Positions 21,353-33,505 are shown, counted from the first letter of the stretch. The stretch is DNA of 64,000 nt from Miscanthus floridulus (GCF_019320115.1 NC_089587.1:109119146-109183145); one strand, 5' to 3'. Program-made: numbers and translations. The notes: a model not told the origin generated them from the sequence alone.

Positions 21353-24091
21353 CAAAAAATGCCTCCCGCTAAAGGAAGACCGCAACCAACGACGGTGAAA
21401 TCAACAACGCTCATCGCCCTCCAGCGCCTTTTCTCCTCCGGCAGCAGCAACCCCTCCTTGGCACTGGCAAACCACGCCATCTCATCTACGTTGGATAACC
21501 TCTAGCTCGACATCGCACTTCGGAATCATGGGCGGACTTGTGAGTTTTTCTCTCCCTGGCATTACCCGCTCTTACTTAGGAACCGATACATTCGGTGGAA
21601 AGGAAGGAGAAGAGGTGGCGGCTTGGAGGCTAGCGAGGAGGTGGGGCGAGAACTCTTCCCCCCCTATTTAAAGAGGGGGCTTAGCAACTAAAGAAAGGCG
21701 AAAGGTTCGGACGAAAAACTCTCTGCCTTCCCCTATTCAATACAAATGCGAAATCAATGCTGATAGAAATCTAAGGGGATGCGCCGGAAACGACGGGACG
21801 CGCTCTGGTCGATGGGACGCCGCCTGGTAAGCCAGAACAGCACAAGGGCATGGCCCGCCACTAATGCGCCCCGGATGCAAGAACCAGGGCATGCTCACCT
21901 GCATGCGACTCTCTGCTTCCCCAGGCAGGACCATGGAATGGCCCAACAATGGAACCTTCCTCCGGGGAAAGCCCAGTGGGCCTCCTGGGTTGATTGGGTG
22001 GCCTAGGCAAAACAATGAACGAACGACCAATTGAAAGATAAGTACCCATGTTTACTTACTTTGAGTAGTAAATTCTTTATTGGGCCTCCGACCCCAGCAA
22101 CAGCAGGGGCACGGACATCGCTCGGGGGCTGCCAAGGGCGCATATTTGTTTAAAACACCCTCTTAGCCTGACCCCTCCTTACGTTTGGGAAACCAAAAGC
22201 ACGGCGTGTGGGAATACAATGATGAGCACAACTGGACGAACCACTGGACCCTACGCTCTGTCAGCTATGGAGTCTTTTTGGTTCACCAGCATAATCGTGT
22301 TCACAGTTCCTCACACTACTAGCCTTAGCTCCCACCTTCCCAAAAGGAGTTTGGAGGGGTCCACCTGCAGAGCCCCCCTTCAGGGGGGAAGCTGGCAGAT
22401 CGCTTAAAAATCAATAGCAAAAACAAAAGTAGCAATACTTATATAGGTTACGCCGGCCTCGTCGGAAACATCGGACCTGAACATGGCTCGGACACGTCTG
22501 GTAGGAGCTTCCACGGCTCATACCACCAAGGTAGCATTACCGACCCCCACTTTCGTTTCGATTAAACTATATGTTAAATTCATACATTGCATATACAAAT
22601 TCTTGCATCCCAACGCTTCGTGTCACGTCACGAAGCGGTAGTCGCTTCATTCAATATGAGTGACACCTGACCGGGGTTCGAAGGCTGGCCCGCGAAGGGC
22701 TCGAGGCCGCCTCATGTCAAACAGAGCCAGGGGTGGAAAACCAAAATGAGCCCCAGCGACCATGCCTAACCCCATCTAGAAATGGACAGGGACATTTCGA
22801 CCTTTCTCATTCAATTCTAACCTCGAGCTAGACCCATAGAATCTCCATCGAGGAGAGGCCAACGGGCCGCTTGAGCCCAGCAAACGGCTCAGGCATCTAC
22901 CGGGAGGCGGGTTCAGAAGTAGTGGAATGCCACATGAGGGCTCTGCCGACCCCGTCAGTGAATGATGGATTCGGATTCCACATGAACATACCCGTTAGCG
23001 AGCTCATTGAGCGCGACACTCGAGCCATCGAGGCAAGTGTCGTCAACTCAGCCCCTCCGGCTGCGGAAACCGAGGATGGGGTAGCGCACGAAAACATGAC
23101 CGACCCCTAGCAGACCCTCAAGGGCTCAGGGGCTCAAGCCACTCGATCCAAGATCGAGAGACTGAGGTTCAATGGCTGACTAGCGAAGGGTTCGGGGCCA
23201 CCTCGCATCGAACCAGAGCTAGGGGAGAAAACACAGATGAGCCTCAACGGCCTTTGCCCGACCCGCATTAAGGTGAATAGGGTCATCTCAACCTTCTTGT
23301 TCAATCCAACCTCTAGCCGAGCCCATAGAAACCCCATTAAGGGGGAATCTATTGGAAGGCGGGTAAAGGAGTAACGGAACGCCCCCCCGAGGGCTTCGCT
23401 GATCCGGGATCGGATTCCATCCGAACATCCCCGTTAGCAAGCTCATAATGCACGGTCACGCAGCAATCATCGAAGTCCTAAGGTAAGGGGTACGAGTAAA
23501 TACAAACATAAGTTTGCCTCCCTCGCTTCGGTCTCCAGTAACATCCGACCCCAGCAACCACAAGGGGTCGGATCTCACTCGGGGGCTGATAAAGGTATGG
23601 GAACCTCCTTTCTTTTCTTTTTGAGAAAATATTACATTTGACCTCCTCTTCGCATCAAGACCAGTGGCAAGGTTCGGCGGAACAGACTGGTAAGACCACA
23701 AAAAACCCACGCCCAGACAGCTATGGTAATTTTGCTCACCAGCACAATCAAGTTTCCCCTAAAAAACCTCAGGCCCTATGGTCTTAACAAAACAGAAGGG
23801 TCGATTGTCTAAATCTTTTTCATCGCAAAAAGAGAAGGTAAGATCAAAACAAATGAAACGAGACTTACGCAACCTTTTCTAGGTCACAAAACCACTGACA
23901 CTTGTTCACATATTACAAATAAGTGTTCATCAAACCAATTCCACTAACTACTTCCACAAAGGGAGAACCTCTTCTTTCAGCTTGTCCACCAGGTTCCGTG
24001 CAAGGGGAGCCACCACCTTCTCCATCTCATCTAGCTCAACGTCTTCATAGACAAGCGCAAAGCCTTGGCTCATCACCCCTAGGTTGATCTC
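21353..24091. other. E1 3' non-coding region
   Basis: No gene was supported. It holds repeated polypurine-like phrases (cgctcgggggctgcc at about 22120, cactcgggggctgata at about 23577) and two related blocks (about 22655-22880 and 23110-23360, sharing 'gcgaaggg(c/t)tcg', 'ggggaaaac', 'atgagcc' and 'tctagccgagcccatag'-type phrases). The reverse complement of these blocks recurs in E2 at about 29570-29760. Confidence 0.5.
21664..21673 (-). promoter_or_regulatory. Possible antisense TATA box in E1
   Basis: The minus strand reads CCCTCTTTAAATAGGGG. A short minus-strand frame begins at ATG 21480, about 190 bases downstream, and runs through the uL2 fragment in antisense. Motif evidence only. Confidence 0.25.
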
Positions 24092-26673
24092 CTAAGCATA
24101 ATGGGAATGCGCGATAGTGAAGGCTTGGGTGATCCTAAGGCGAAAGGCGCTCTCCTCAAGCTGGCCCACGTGCGCTGTGATACCAGCAGCACGGACCGTG
24201 AGGGAACCATCCCTCTCCTCTTGCATCACCCGTAGGTCATCATAGACTGCTAGGATAGTGGAAGACAGGTGATCATACTCATCACCTTCGACTTGAAGAA
24301 GCCCCCATGCCTCGGTGAGATCGGCGCGTAGACCGGCCAAAATTTCCTTAGCATCCAGACGTCGGGCCACCTCGACTCCAAGATCCGCCCGGTGTGCCTC
24401 GGTCTCCCAACGCGCTTCGTCGCGCTCTCAGATGGCCCGATTGACCACCACGGCATCCTGGTACGCCTTCTCTTGCAACGTCGCAGAGCTCTCCTTAGCC
24501 TTCAGCTTGAGGTCCTGCTCCGTCTGCAGCTCTGCCAGGAGCTCGCCGGCCCGCTCACTAGCTGTGGCATTCTTCTGTAGCTACTCATCTCGCTCCTTTC
24601 GGAGCATGGTGATCTCTTCCTCGTCTAGCTTCGTCCTCACCGACAAATCCTCAAACATCGCATGGAACTCCTCCATGTCATGATGCGCCTCAGCCTCCCG
24701 CCGCTGGACGACAGCAAGCTGCGCGCTCACATCTCCTCACAGCCGGGCCTCCTCGGTGAGGCGGTCCCACTCTGCCTTTTGCTCATGGAGAAACCGGGAT
24801 TTGTTTTGGCTACGGGCGGCCCCATCACAAGAATCTGAAAAAGAAGAAAAAGCGTAAGATCGGAACAGAAAAATAAAGGGAACAACGAGGGGAGTCGATG
24901 ACGTACTCTGATGCTTTCAGGCGGCGGGTACATTTTGGGGATGAACCCCCGGACCCCTGCTCTGACTCATGCGGGTGGGACCATTTTGAGCCTACCCCCT
25001 GCTCTGAGGCAGGGGGCTCGTCTCCCTTGTCTCATGAGGCACGGTGCCAGAGCCGCTCCCCTCCACCGTCTCATGGGACGTGGCACTAGAGCTGCTCCCC
25101 TCCACCATCTCATGGGGCGCGGCACCAGAGCTGCTCCCCTCCACTGTCTCATGAGGCGTGGCACCAGAGTCGCTCCCCTCCACCGTCTCATGGGGTGTGG
25201 CACTAGAGCCACTCCCCTCCATCACCTCTCGGGGCGTGGTGTCGGAGCCGCCCCCCTCCACCAGCACCGCAGGGATGATCTCGGATCCAACCCCTCCCAT
25301 CCACCGATCCTCCGCCGGCACCCCAAGGGTAGCGGTGGATCCATCGGCTCCCACCGGACATAGGGGAAGGCCCGGCTCCACTACTCCTGCAGACTCGCTT
25401 CCCTCTATGTGGAACGAGAAGGGTCCCTGCGTGGGCAACGAGTCCTTGTTCACCAAGTCACCCCAATTCACGCCAGCTGCTTCCTCATCCAACTCGTCGT
25501 CATCATCATCATCTTCACTGCTTGTCTCCTCTCCTCGATCTCGAGCTTGCTGCTTCCGTATCGCCTTCTTCTTCGCAAGCTCCTGTGTCCTCTTGTCCCA
25601 ACTAGCCATGGTGCGGTTCGCTGCCGCTTGGGTTGGGTCCTTTAGCAACGGAGCCAAGCTATCCTTGAAGTGCAGTCCCCTCGGCTAGTCCCACCATCCC
25701 AAGGTTAACATCAAGGGATCAGAAATTACAAGAGAAGAAAGGAGCAAGAGGCAAGAAAACTTACGAAGTCAACAAACCCCGGTTCCAGTCGCATCGGGGG
25801 ATGCCCCAGCATCGGATACACAAAGTCAAGGACAGCGCCAGCGGAGTCCTTCGTGGGCTCCATCGCCTCCTTGATTTGCTATGCCACTTCAGAGAAAGGA
25901 AGCGCCTCGTCAATGAGCACCATCCCTTTGAACGACACTTCAAGCACCATCTGATACAGGGGAAGCGCGTGCGCCATCAGTGGCACCACCCTCCTCACAT
26001 GGTAGGCGCCGATGATCCCCGACCCCTTCACGCCCCTCTGCTTTAGAGTTTGGATGGCGGTGAGAAGGCTATTGAGTTGCTTCTTCTTCTTGCCTGGGAC
26101 GCCCCACCCCCATGACCCCAGGGCCTCCAAGATGTAGCGCCCGGTGAAAGCTGGCAAGGGGGCGGCAGCGTCGTTCTTGATATAAAACCATTGTGAATGC
26201 CACCCCTTGTTGGAGGTGGACAAACGCATTAGCGGGTACATCCTCCCTCAGTTGTTATGGAGGTGGATGCTGGCGCACCCCACCGGCGCAAGCAGCTGTT
26301 GCTGCCCGACCCGCCTCTTCACCAAATTAACGGCAAAGATATACCGCCACTGATCAAAGTGGGGATCGATCCCCAAGAACCCCTCGCATAGGGCGATGAA
26401 TGCCGCAATGTGCTGGATCCCGTTGGGGCTAAGGTGCTGCCGTTCCACCTGATAATAGTCCAGCAATCCCCATAAAAACAGATGGGTAGGCATGGCGAAT
26501 CCCTGCTCATGGAAGTGAGCAAAAGACACGACGTACCCTTCAGGTGGCTATGGCGCCTCCTCCTTACCAGGCAGTCACCACTCCTCGGCGGCGGTCAGCG
26601 GGCAAAGGAGGCCTCGGTGGACGAGGCCCTCCAGGTGCCAAAGGGAGATATTGGATTTGTACCCCGGGTCCAT
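24092..26673 (-). pseudogene. E1 antisense gene (Transposase_28-like plus coiled coil), multi-exon
   Basis: From ATG 26673 (MDPGYKSN) the minus strand reads EGLVHRGLLCPLTAAEEW, GYVVSFAHFHEQGFAMPTH, LSPNGIQHIAAFIALCEGFL and NKGWHSQWFYIKN. This is the plant 'putative gypsy-type transposon' (Transposase_28-like) domain. An acidic, repeat-rich exon follows (EETSSEDDDDDDELDEE, then a 13-residue repeat), then helical exons near 24100-24830. Introns with good consensus are 25684-25764 (donor GTAAGT) and 24835-24906 (donor GTACGT, pyrimidine-rich acceptor). Stops and a frame change show decay. It runs toward pol on the opposite strand, like the genes in E2 and E3. Its function is unknown. Confidence 0.7.
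25031..25260 (-). repeat. 39-bp coding tandem repeat in the E1 antisense gene
   Basis: About six units of 39 bases encode a 13-residue repeat of the form TVEGS(D/S)SGATPHE. The units are close to identical, and several carry 'ctcatg(a/g)ggc' and 'gctcccctccacc' phrases. The length is a multiple of three, so copy-number change preserves the frame. Confidence 0.85.
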
Positions 26674-26864
26674 TGTGACAACGGGAGCAGCACGGAGAAG
26701 AAGGCAGCAGCAAGTTTGACGGTGGCAGCAGCGCGAGCGCAGAAGGCAACAGCACATTTGATGGCGGTGGCAGCGTGGGCGTAGGAGGCTAGGGCGATTG
26801 GTGGTGGAGGTTTCAGACACGAAGGTAGGAGGGCAAAATACGGAACCCTGGGGGCGAACCCCGT

Positions 26865-26874
26865 GGTTTTATAG
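26865..26874 (-). promoter_or_regulatory. TATA box of the E1 antisense gene
   Basis: The minus strand reads CCCCTATAAAACCACGG, a good TATA box about 190 bases upstream of ATG 26673. It supports transcription opposite to the LTR transcript. Confidence 0.5.
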
Positions 26875-26879
26875 GGGCG

Positions 26880-27445
26880 ATGGATGCGAGAAGGGAAACC
26901 ATCCACCTCGATCTCTGGGCCTGCCACACGCACCATCGCGAGACATGCGCCCACGATCCCTATCCTCTCCCACCAAAATCACACCAAACGGTTCGCCTTT
27001 CCGAAGCAACCGGACTCTTTTCCCACAGAGGGGACGTGGACCAAAAAAATCTCTTCTCTAATCTATCTGGGCCCATAACAACCGAGGGTCAGCCCAAACC
27101 AACTCAATGGCCACCCCAACAAAGGATGGGTCTGCGAGAAACCAGAACTCAAGGACGCAAGCGTCACCAGGGCCTTGATCCACAGTCAAGACCCAGCCGG
27201 GCCGGCACTGAGTAAAATTCCCACGAACGGAATACCACGATTCCCTTAAAAATATCCCGTCAACAAAAAACCAAGTTCTTCAGCCATACTAGCAAAGGGT
27301 CCGATACATCCCCCCGGGCAACTCTACTCGAGTCACCCGGGGGCTCAGGGGCTACACCCATCGGGTGCACTCACGCGCACCCTCTGGCAAATTAACTCCG
27401 ACGAAATTGAAAACACCCCCCGGATGATTCTGTCCGAATCACCCA
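26880..27445. other. E1 sequence between antisense promoter and polypurine tract
   Basis: No gene. The right half (27190-27445) is the family tail shared with E0 (1-275), containing ctctactcgagtcacccggg and the cacccatcgggtgc block. Confidence 0.55.
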
Positions 27446-27461
27446 GGGGCTCAAGGGCTAC
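27446..27461 (+). promoter_or_regulatory. E1 polypurine tract
   Basis: The run ggggctcaagggctac lies immediately before the LTR start TGTCGGGG, where plus-strand priming occurs. An almost identical tract precedes the E0 LTR. Confidence 0.7.
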
Positions 27462-28999
27462 TGTCGGGGACCTAACACTGGGGTACCCCAGGAGGTGGAA
27501 CCAATAACCATCGAACATTAAAAACTTCTTGACGGACAACGGCGCCGCTACGTTCCTTGCCCGAATGACGGGAGTTTGGTTCTGCCTCGCCCGACGCCTT
27601 TGGGCCAGCTCCACCTCACCCGAGGGCTAAGGGCTAGTCTCCGCCTCGCTCGACACCTTTGGGCTAGCTCCGCCTCGTCCGAGGGCTAAGGGATCGACTT
27701 CGCCTCACCCAACGCCTTTGGGCCAGCTCCGCCTCGCTCGAGGGCTGAGGGATAGACTCCGCCTCGCCCGACCCTCGAGGGACGGGCTCGATCTCACCCG
27801 AGGGATAAGGACTGGTCTCCGCCTCACCCGACATCTAAGGACAAACCTCGCCTCACTCGATATCCAAGGACTGGTTTCGTCTTGCCTGACAACCTCTCCC
27901 CGTTCCCTCATGATGATAGGTATAGGGTAGGACAAGACGTTCAGGTCAACCGCGGCTTCAAGGACCATACCCTGCACCCTGGCAGGAAAGGTACTGCCAG
28001 GGAACGATGGGATGGGTGCTTTAGACCCTTCCGGGCATAGCAGAGCCTAAAAAGTATTGCGGGTGCATGCTCTTTGCCCTATAGAGTTGTAGGCGCCGCC
28101 TTCAGCTCTGGGACACGGAACCCGACGAAGATGTGCGACAACCACTATGGTCTAGGAAAGGACTTGCATCCTCCACAAATGACAGATGTGCGGTCTCCAC
28201 GTTATGATCACAGGGGAGCAGTGTCTGCTTCCTGGCCCCTCAGGTCCACCGGATCGGAGTATTCACTTCAGCCTCCGAACGCCCCCTCCGATCAAAAGGC
28301 TTTGCCCACAGCACTACTTCCTGCTCCGACCCCACGATCGGGGCTCACGAGAAGCTTGCTCACCGCTTTTCTCTGACCGGCACACTGAGGGCCGACTAGA
28401 GCCATCCAACCGGGAGCTCCCGTTCGGAGGGAACCAGAAGGCATGTGGAGCAAGGCTGGGTGAGGCTCATAAGTCAAAACCACTATACCACAGTCCATAC
28501 CCTACGTGGGGTAGTACTCTGTAGCCATCCTGACATTCTACAGAGGCATCGATAGTATTGTAGGCGCTTATCATCCTTTCACACCCACCAGAATGGACAA
28601 CAAGTCTATGTAGACATGAATAACAAGGCTAGATAGCGTACGCACCCTAGCCCTCTCACTTGTAAAGCCGTCCCCTTTATCTATAAAAGGGGATGCACTT
28701 CCTCCAACAAAGGGACCAACTTTTGATGGCACAACACACGACACACACAGTCAAGTTGCTACCAAGCTCTTGGCCTCCTTTTGACCCTTCCATCAGAGAC
28801 TTGGGACCAGTCCCTCTCTCGATCGTTTGTACCCCCTACTACGAACCATTTTTTGGTGCTAATAACACAAGCAGCAACAGACTAGACGTAGGGACATTCA
28901 GCCCGAACCAGTATAAATCTTATGTCCTTTAGCGCACCATCCGGGCTTAACGCGCATCACTATAAATTTACTTGACGGTGCTTGTATGAAACATCGATA
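27462..28999 (+). repeat. E1 3' LTR, complete
   Basis: It starts TGTCGGGGACCTAACACT and ends ACATCGATA (the E0 copy ends ACACCGACA). It contains a diverged cctcgcccga array (27560-27870) and a TATA box at about 28681. It aligns with E0 292-1786 over its length and with 13951-14468 over its last third. Confidence 0.9.
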
Positions 29000-30691
29000 G
29001 TTAGTTTTCACGTGAGTTTGGAGTCACGGTCCCTAGATTTTTGGAGCACAGTCGGAAGTGAAGCCGTTACGTGAGTTTGGAGTCGTGGTCCCAAGCCGTA
29101 GCCGGATGTCATAGATCCTGTCAACGTGAGTTCGGAGTCACGGTCCTAGGGTTTTTGGAGCATAGACAAAGTGTAGTTAGTTAGTTAAAGATCGGATGAG
29201 GCGGTGTCCGTGGGTCCTAATGTCGGTGCGTGCCGTGGGACCGGGCGAGTCATAGGCATGGATCTGGCGAGTTCGAGGTCGCTTCCTTAGCATTTATCTT
29301 GAGCCCTCAAGCCCTATTGGGCCTTCGTGGGGGTCGATGTGAGTTGTGTGCAATACCCCATCCAGTTCCTCACAACCAGAGGGGCTGAGTTTTGTCGCTT
29401 GTCCCGATCACTCGGGCTCGAAGACTAGCTCGGTGAGTTCGCTAATGGGTGCGATCGAGCGAAATCTAGGTCCATCGTTCATGACGGGGTCAGCATAGCC
29501 CTCTTGTGACATTCCACTACTCCTTTACCTACAACCCAACAGATGCCTAGGTCATTCCAGAGACCAACCTAGGTGGCCTAATGGCCTCCCCTCGATGGAG
29601 ATTCTGTGGGCCTAGCGAGAGGTTCAGGATCGAACAAGAAGGTTGAGATGACCCAGTCTGCTGGACTGGGCTAGGGCCGCACGGTGCTCATCTACGGTTT
29701 TCTCCCCTGGCTCTATTGGTTACTCATGTCAAATGAGGCAACCACCGCTTTGTGACACAACATGGAGCATTCTGATGCATTTCGCTGCACGTGCGATGCT
29801 TAGTTCCTGAGTCCCTGGGCGGTTCAGGGCCCAAATCGTCCGGGAGGCACTGGCGTATGGAATGAGATGCACGTATGGATGTATGAAATGATTTATAAGG
29901 AAATAGAGGGGTTTGGTACTGCTCACCTTGATGGCTAAAATGATGGGGTTTGGAGAGCTTTAGTCGGAAATGTCCGACTAAGACATATGCTTGTCAATCG
30001 TGGGTGAGTCCTTGTGTGAACAGTTTTTGTATTAATGAACACACGCTCACCTTGATGACCTGAGTGATGGGGTTCAGAGAGCTTCAGTCAGAAATGTCCG
30101 ACCAGGACCCGTGCTCGTCGTTCGTGACGGAGGCGGCATGGCCTACATGGGGCGCCCCTTCGCTTCTTTACCTATCATTCGGTGTCTATCCTGAGTGATT
30201 CGATTGACTCTGGGGGTCGAATGGTTTCTTCTGGTGGAAGATTTCACTTTGGGTTCATCTAGGTCTAGCCTAGGGAAGTGGGGAGTCGCCCGCGTGCGGT
30301 GGTGCTTTAGTCCCTGTGCCCGTTGTGTGGTAGTGGTTGATCTTGCGGCAGTGGTGGGCCATGGCTAGGCCACGTCCCTTCTGATTAGGAGCCGTTCCAT
30401 TGAGCAGAGCACATCTCATCGGTCAGGGCACGTCTTATCTGCATTAAATGGAAAAGAGAGAAATTCTCGCTCCATCGTTCCGGCTTCCCCGATCGGCGTG
30501 TCCTTCCCTAACCGCTGTTCCCTTTTCCTTAAGTAGGAGACGAGAGAGGGTTTTCATTCTGTTCTTTTGCCTGTTCTTCATCTTCCACTGCCTTCTCTCT
30601 TCTTTTTTTTGCCGTGATCATTCCTGAGAGCCATGGAGGTTTCTAGGGAAGAAAGGGGAGACAACGAGGGAGAAGAGAGGAACTCACCGAA
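29000..30691 (-). other. E2 internal non-coding region
   Basis: No gene. The phrase 'cgtgagtttggagtc(a/g)(c/t)ggtcc' occurs three times (29011-29160). The stretch at about 29570-29760 is the reverse complement of E1 sequence at 22655-23320 (for example gaacaagaaggttgagatga). Near 29935-30100 the sequence 'gatggggtt(t/c)(g/a)gagagctt(t/c)agtc(g/a)gaaatgtccgac' is duplicated. Confidence 0.55.
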
Positions 30692-33300
30692 ATGTTGGAT
30701 TGGAGGTCGTCCACCATGAGGACGTCGGTGCTGGAGGATTTCATCACAAAGGGGTTTCTGCCGTTGCAGGAGGTGGCGCACTGGAGGGTCCTCGGGAGGG
30801 AGGAGTTCCTACAACCTCGTCCTAGCGAGGTGGTTTCTTTCCTTACCTTTCATGAGCGTGGATTAGGATACCCCACGCACTGGTTCCTACACGGTCTCCT
30901 CAACGAGTGGGGTCTAGAGCTGCAGCACCTCAATCCAACGGGGGCGCTGCACATTGCGGGGTTCGTCACCGTCTGTGAGGCTTTCCTCGGGATGGAGCCA
31001 CACGCAGATCTCTTCTGGCTTTTCTTCTCCGAGAGAGCTATGATGGCGGAGAATTCGGCCGAGACCGCATCGGTGGAAGGGTTCGCCCTACAGAAGAAGT
31101 TGAGCACGGGAGGTGTGTATCCCGTGTACTCCCCATGTGACTCCAACCAGGGATGGCATGGGGAGTGGTTTTACATCCGGAATCTGGTGGAGGCGCTGTT
31201 TTCGGCGTTCACCGGTGGGAGGCTGGTGAAGTAGAAAAGTTGGTGAGGAGTAGGAGGCCGCGTGGCGTGCGGAGGTTCCTGCATCAAGGAGGCGAGCAGC
31301 AAGTGTAGACATCGTCGGTGAACAGGCGGCGAAGCGGACGCGGTCACCGTGCCCCTCGGTGGCATCGCCAGTTCCACTGTCGCCTATGGTGGATGCCACC
31401 AAGCGAGCCAGGCGGTCCGAGGAGCAGACTGGCACTTGTGCGCCGATGGGACCGGTGCCAATGCCTGGCTCACAGTCGGAGGAGGTCCTACCTACCGTGG
31501 GTGCGATTGAGCAGTCCAGGCGGTCTGAGGAGCAGACTGGCGCCCGGGCAACGTGCGACTTGCAATCGAAGGATGCTCCATCCGCTGCTTCGGTTGGGGA
31601 GTCCCGAGCCAGAGGTCGTAGTGACCCGTAGGCTGGGCCAGAGCCGGTCGGGATGACTTCGCCCCCCGTCTGAAGCGAGGGGCACGACTTGCAGTCTGGG
31701 AGCGGCCCTCGTCCTGTAGGTCCATTGTCGTCGAGGCCTGCCTTCAGGGTCGTGCTGCTCACCTCCCGATATGTTTCCCTTTGTTGCTCTTCGATCTTTT
31801 GCTGGTTGAGTCTTTTTGGAGTGTGACTCACCTGTATTTTCCATCAGTGGCCAGGGGATGCCGGGTTGAGCATCGCTCTGACCCCCATGTAGGAGACTTG
31901 GAGCCCTACCCTACAGCGTTCCCTCCCGGGGGTGGTGCCCCCTAGGGTGGCTACTGATAAGGCAGACACGATGGCATCGGTGTTGGTGGTGATCCTAGTG
32001 CCGATGGCGGGGGTTACGTCAGAGGTAACTCTCATGGCCCCTCCTCCATCGGTCGCGGTGGAAGAGACGAGGGAGGGCGAGCTCCCAATCTCGCCAGGTG
32101 GAGGACCGCACGGCTTATCCTTGCCGTTGGAGCCAAAGGCGCCAGAGGGAAGCCGGCTAGGATGGAGTTGGGATGCCTGGCGGTGTTCCACATGGATGAG
32201 CTGGTGGAGATCCTGTATGACGATGAGGCGGACATCACGACGGAGCCACCGATGTTGCCATGGGAGCTGGCAGTGCCACCGCGGGAGCTGGCGGCTGTCT
32301 AGTTGGAGGCTAGGCCCTCCGGTGGTCCGCCAGAAGGTGACCTAGAGTGGCCCTACCCTGAGGATCCATTGAAGGCGTGGTTCGTCCTCCAGGATTCCCG
32401 GAAGTGTCAGCTCTAGGACATTTTTGGGGGGCAAGGGCACACCGCGGTGTCCAAGCTCACCAAGCTATCCGCGAAGCTTGAAAGCACCCAGAAGCAGGCT
32501 CAGTTCGCTCGGTAGTTGGTTGAGGGTGACCTACAGCTCGCCATAGAGGTGAGTTTCTAGTACTTGTCCTTGCCCTTTGAATCTTTTGTCAGTTGTCTTT
32601 AGCGTGCTTGTTTTTCATAGGATATAAGGAAGATGTCGTCCTGCAAGTCTTACTTCCTCTGGGCGGAACACGCCCGGATGGCTGAGCTCGAGCACTGGGT
32701 AGAGTCTGCTCACCGCGAGTCCCAGGACCGGGCGGCCACGGCGTGGGCAGAGGGGCAGTGTGCAGTGGAGCGGGCGACTGCCGCCGAGCAAGGGCTCAAG
32801 GCGATGAAAGCCTGCTAGGCGGAGACTAAGCTAGAGTTGTGGGCATCCCTGGTGAGCACTGAGATAGCGCTTTAGGAGGCCTTAGTGGCCCTTGAGCTAG
32901 AGCAGAGTGCTTTGGCGTCGGAGTGGGTCGCCCTAGAGTCGGTGCGGATGGCCCTGGAGGTGGACCGGAGGGCCCGATCGGAGGCGGACCAGGAGGTGCT
33001 TGTGCTCCGAGGCCGAGTGATGGGGATGGAGGAGGCGAACGCCCATCTGTGCACGCAGGTGACTCGATAGGCGGAGGAATTCTCCGCCCTTGAGAACTCT
33101 CATGCTGGTACGTCCCCTTTGTTTTTTTGTTGCATTGGTTTCTTTCTTTAGCCTGTTCCTAAGCTTGTCACCCCTCCTTTAGAGCTGGATGGAAAGGTGA
33201 AGACACTGGAGCAGGATCTGGAGACGACCAAGGCAACCCTTAGCCAAAATGTGGAGGAGCCCACATCCTGGTGGGCAACCCTCAGTCGGTCGGTGATGAA
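30692..33300 (+). pseudogene. E2 antisense gene (Transposase_28-like plus coiled coil), 3'-truncated
   Basis: The first exon opens MLDWRSSTMRTSVLEDFITK and carries VVSFLTFHERGLGYPTHWFL, LQHLNPTGALHIAGFVTVCE, FLGMEPHADLFWLFF and SNQGWHGEWFYIRNL, the same domain as in E1 and E3. Low-complexity exons follow (a duplicated 'RRSEEQTG' phrase near 31400-31540). Then come heptad-rich exons (32621-33107: ARMAELEHWVESAHRESQDR, LALELEQSALASEWVALE). Introns 32549-32620 and 33108-33182 have GT...AG ends and pyrimidine-rich 3' parts. Stops and frame changes are present. The gene runs into the gag remnant at about 33300, so its last exons are deleted. It is opposite in strand to E2. Confidence 0.68.
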
Positions 33301-33324
33301 GTCCAGGCTTCCAAAGATGAAGGC

Positions 33325-33450
33325 CTAGGATGGCTCAAAGATGGGTGGAACCCACATCCCGGTGGGTGAGAGTGCGAGAAACTCCAACGAGCCGAAGTGA
33401 ATCGTATCACCCAAGCCTGCCATGGTGGGGGTGGCAGAAGTATGGGTCAT
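33325..33450 (-). pseudogene. E2 gag remnant (first 41 codons)
   Basis: Just inside the E2 PBS, ATG 33450 opens MTHTSATPTMAGLGDTIHFG followed by SLEFLALSP and ends at a TAG (33327-33325). Position and the FG-LEF phrase match the start of gag in the related E1 (HFGDLDF). Everything from here to the antisense gene's last exons is deleted, which removes gag and pol. Confidence 0.6.
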
Positions 33451-33485
33451 CCGATGACCAAAAAAGTGTTGAACGTATAGCGTCT

Positions 33486-33505
33486 TCCCCACGGATGGCG
33501 CCAAC
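33486..33505 (-). promoter_or_regulatory. E2 primer-binding site
   Basis: On the minus strand the LTR end CACCGACA is followed by GTTGGCGCCATCCGTGGGGA. The 'tggcgcc' start is common in plant Ty3/gypsy Tat/Athila-type elements and differs from the PBS of E1 and E3. Confidence 0.75.

Larger units (their letters stand above)
13951..28999 (+). mobile_element. E1: Tat-like Ty3/gypsy retrotransposon with truncated 5' LTR
   Basis: In order, the element has a partial 5' LTR, a PBS, gag, protease-RT-RNase H-aRNase H-integrase, a long 3' region with a captured uL2 fragment and an antisense gene, a polypurine tract and a complete 3' LTR. The second RNase H between the first RNase H and integrase is the mark of the Tat lineage. 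It lies inside E2 in the opposite orientation. About 1 kb of the 5' LTR and the left TSD are missing; the right flank is gttag (29000-29004). Confidence 0.9.

Noticed and set aside
22871..23110. 79-codon plus-strand frame in the E1 3' region
   Set aside because: No recognisable domain and it sits in a repeated non-coding block whose copy at 23110-23360 is not open.
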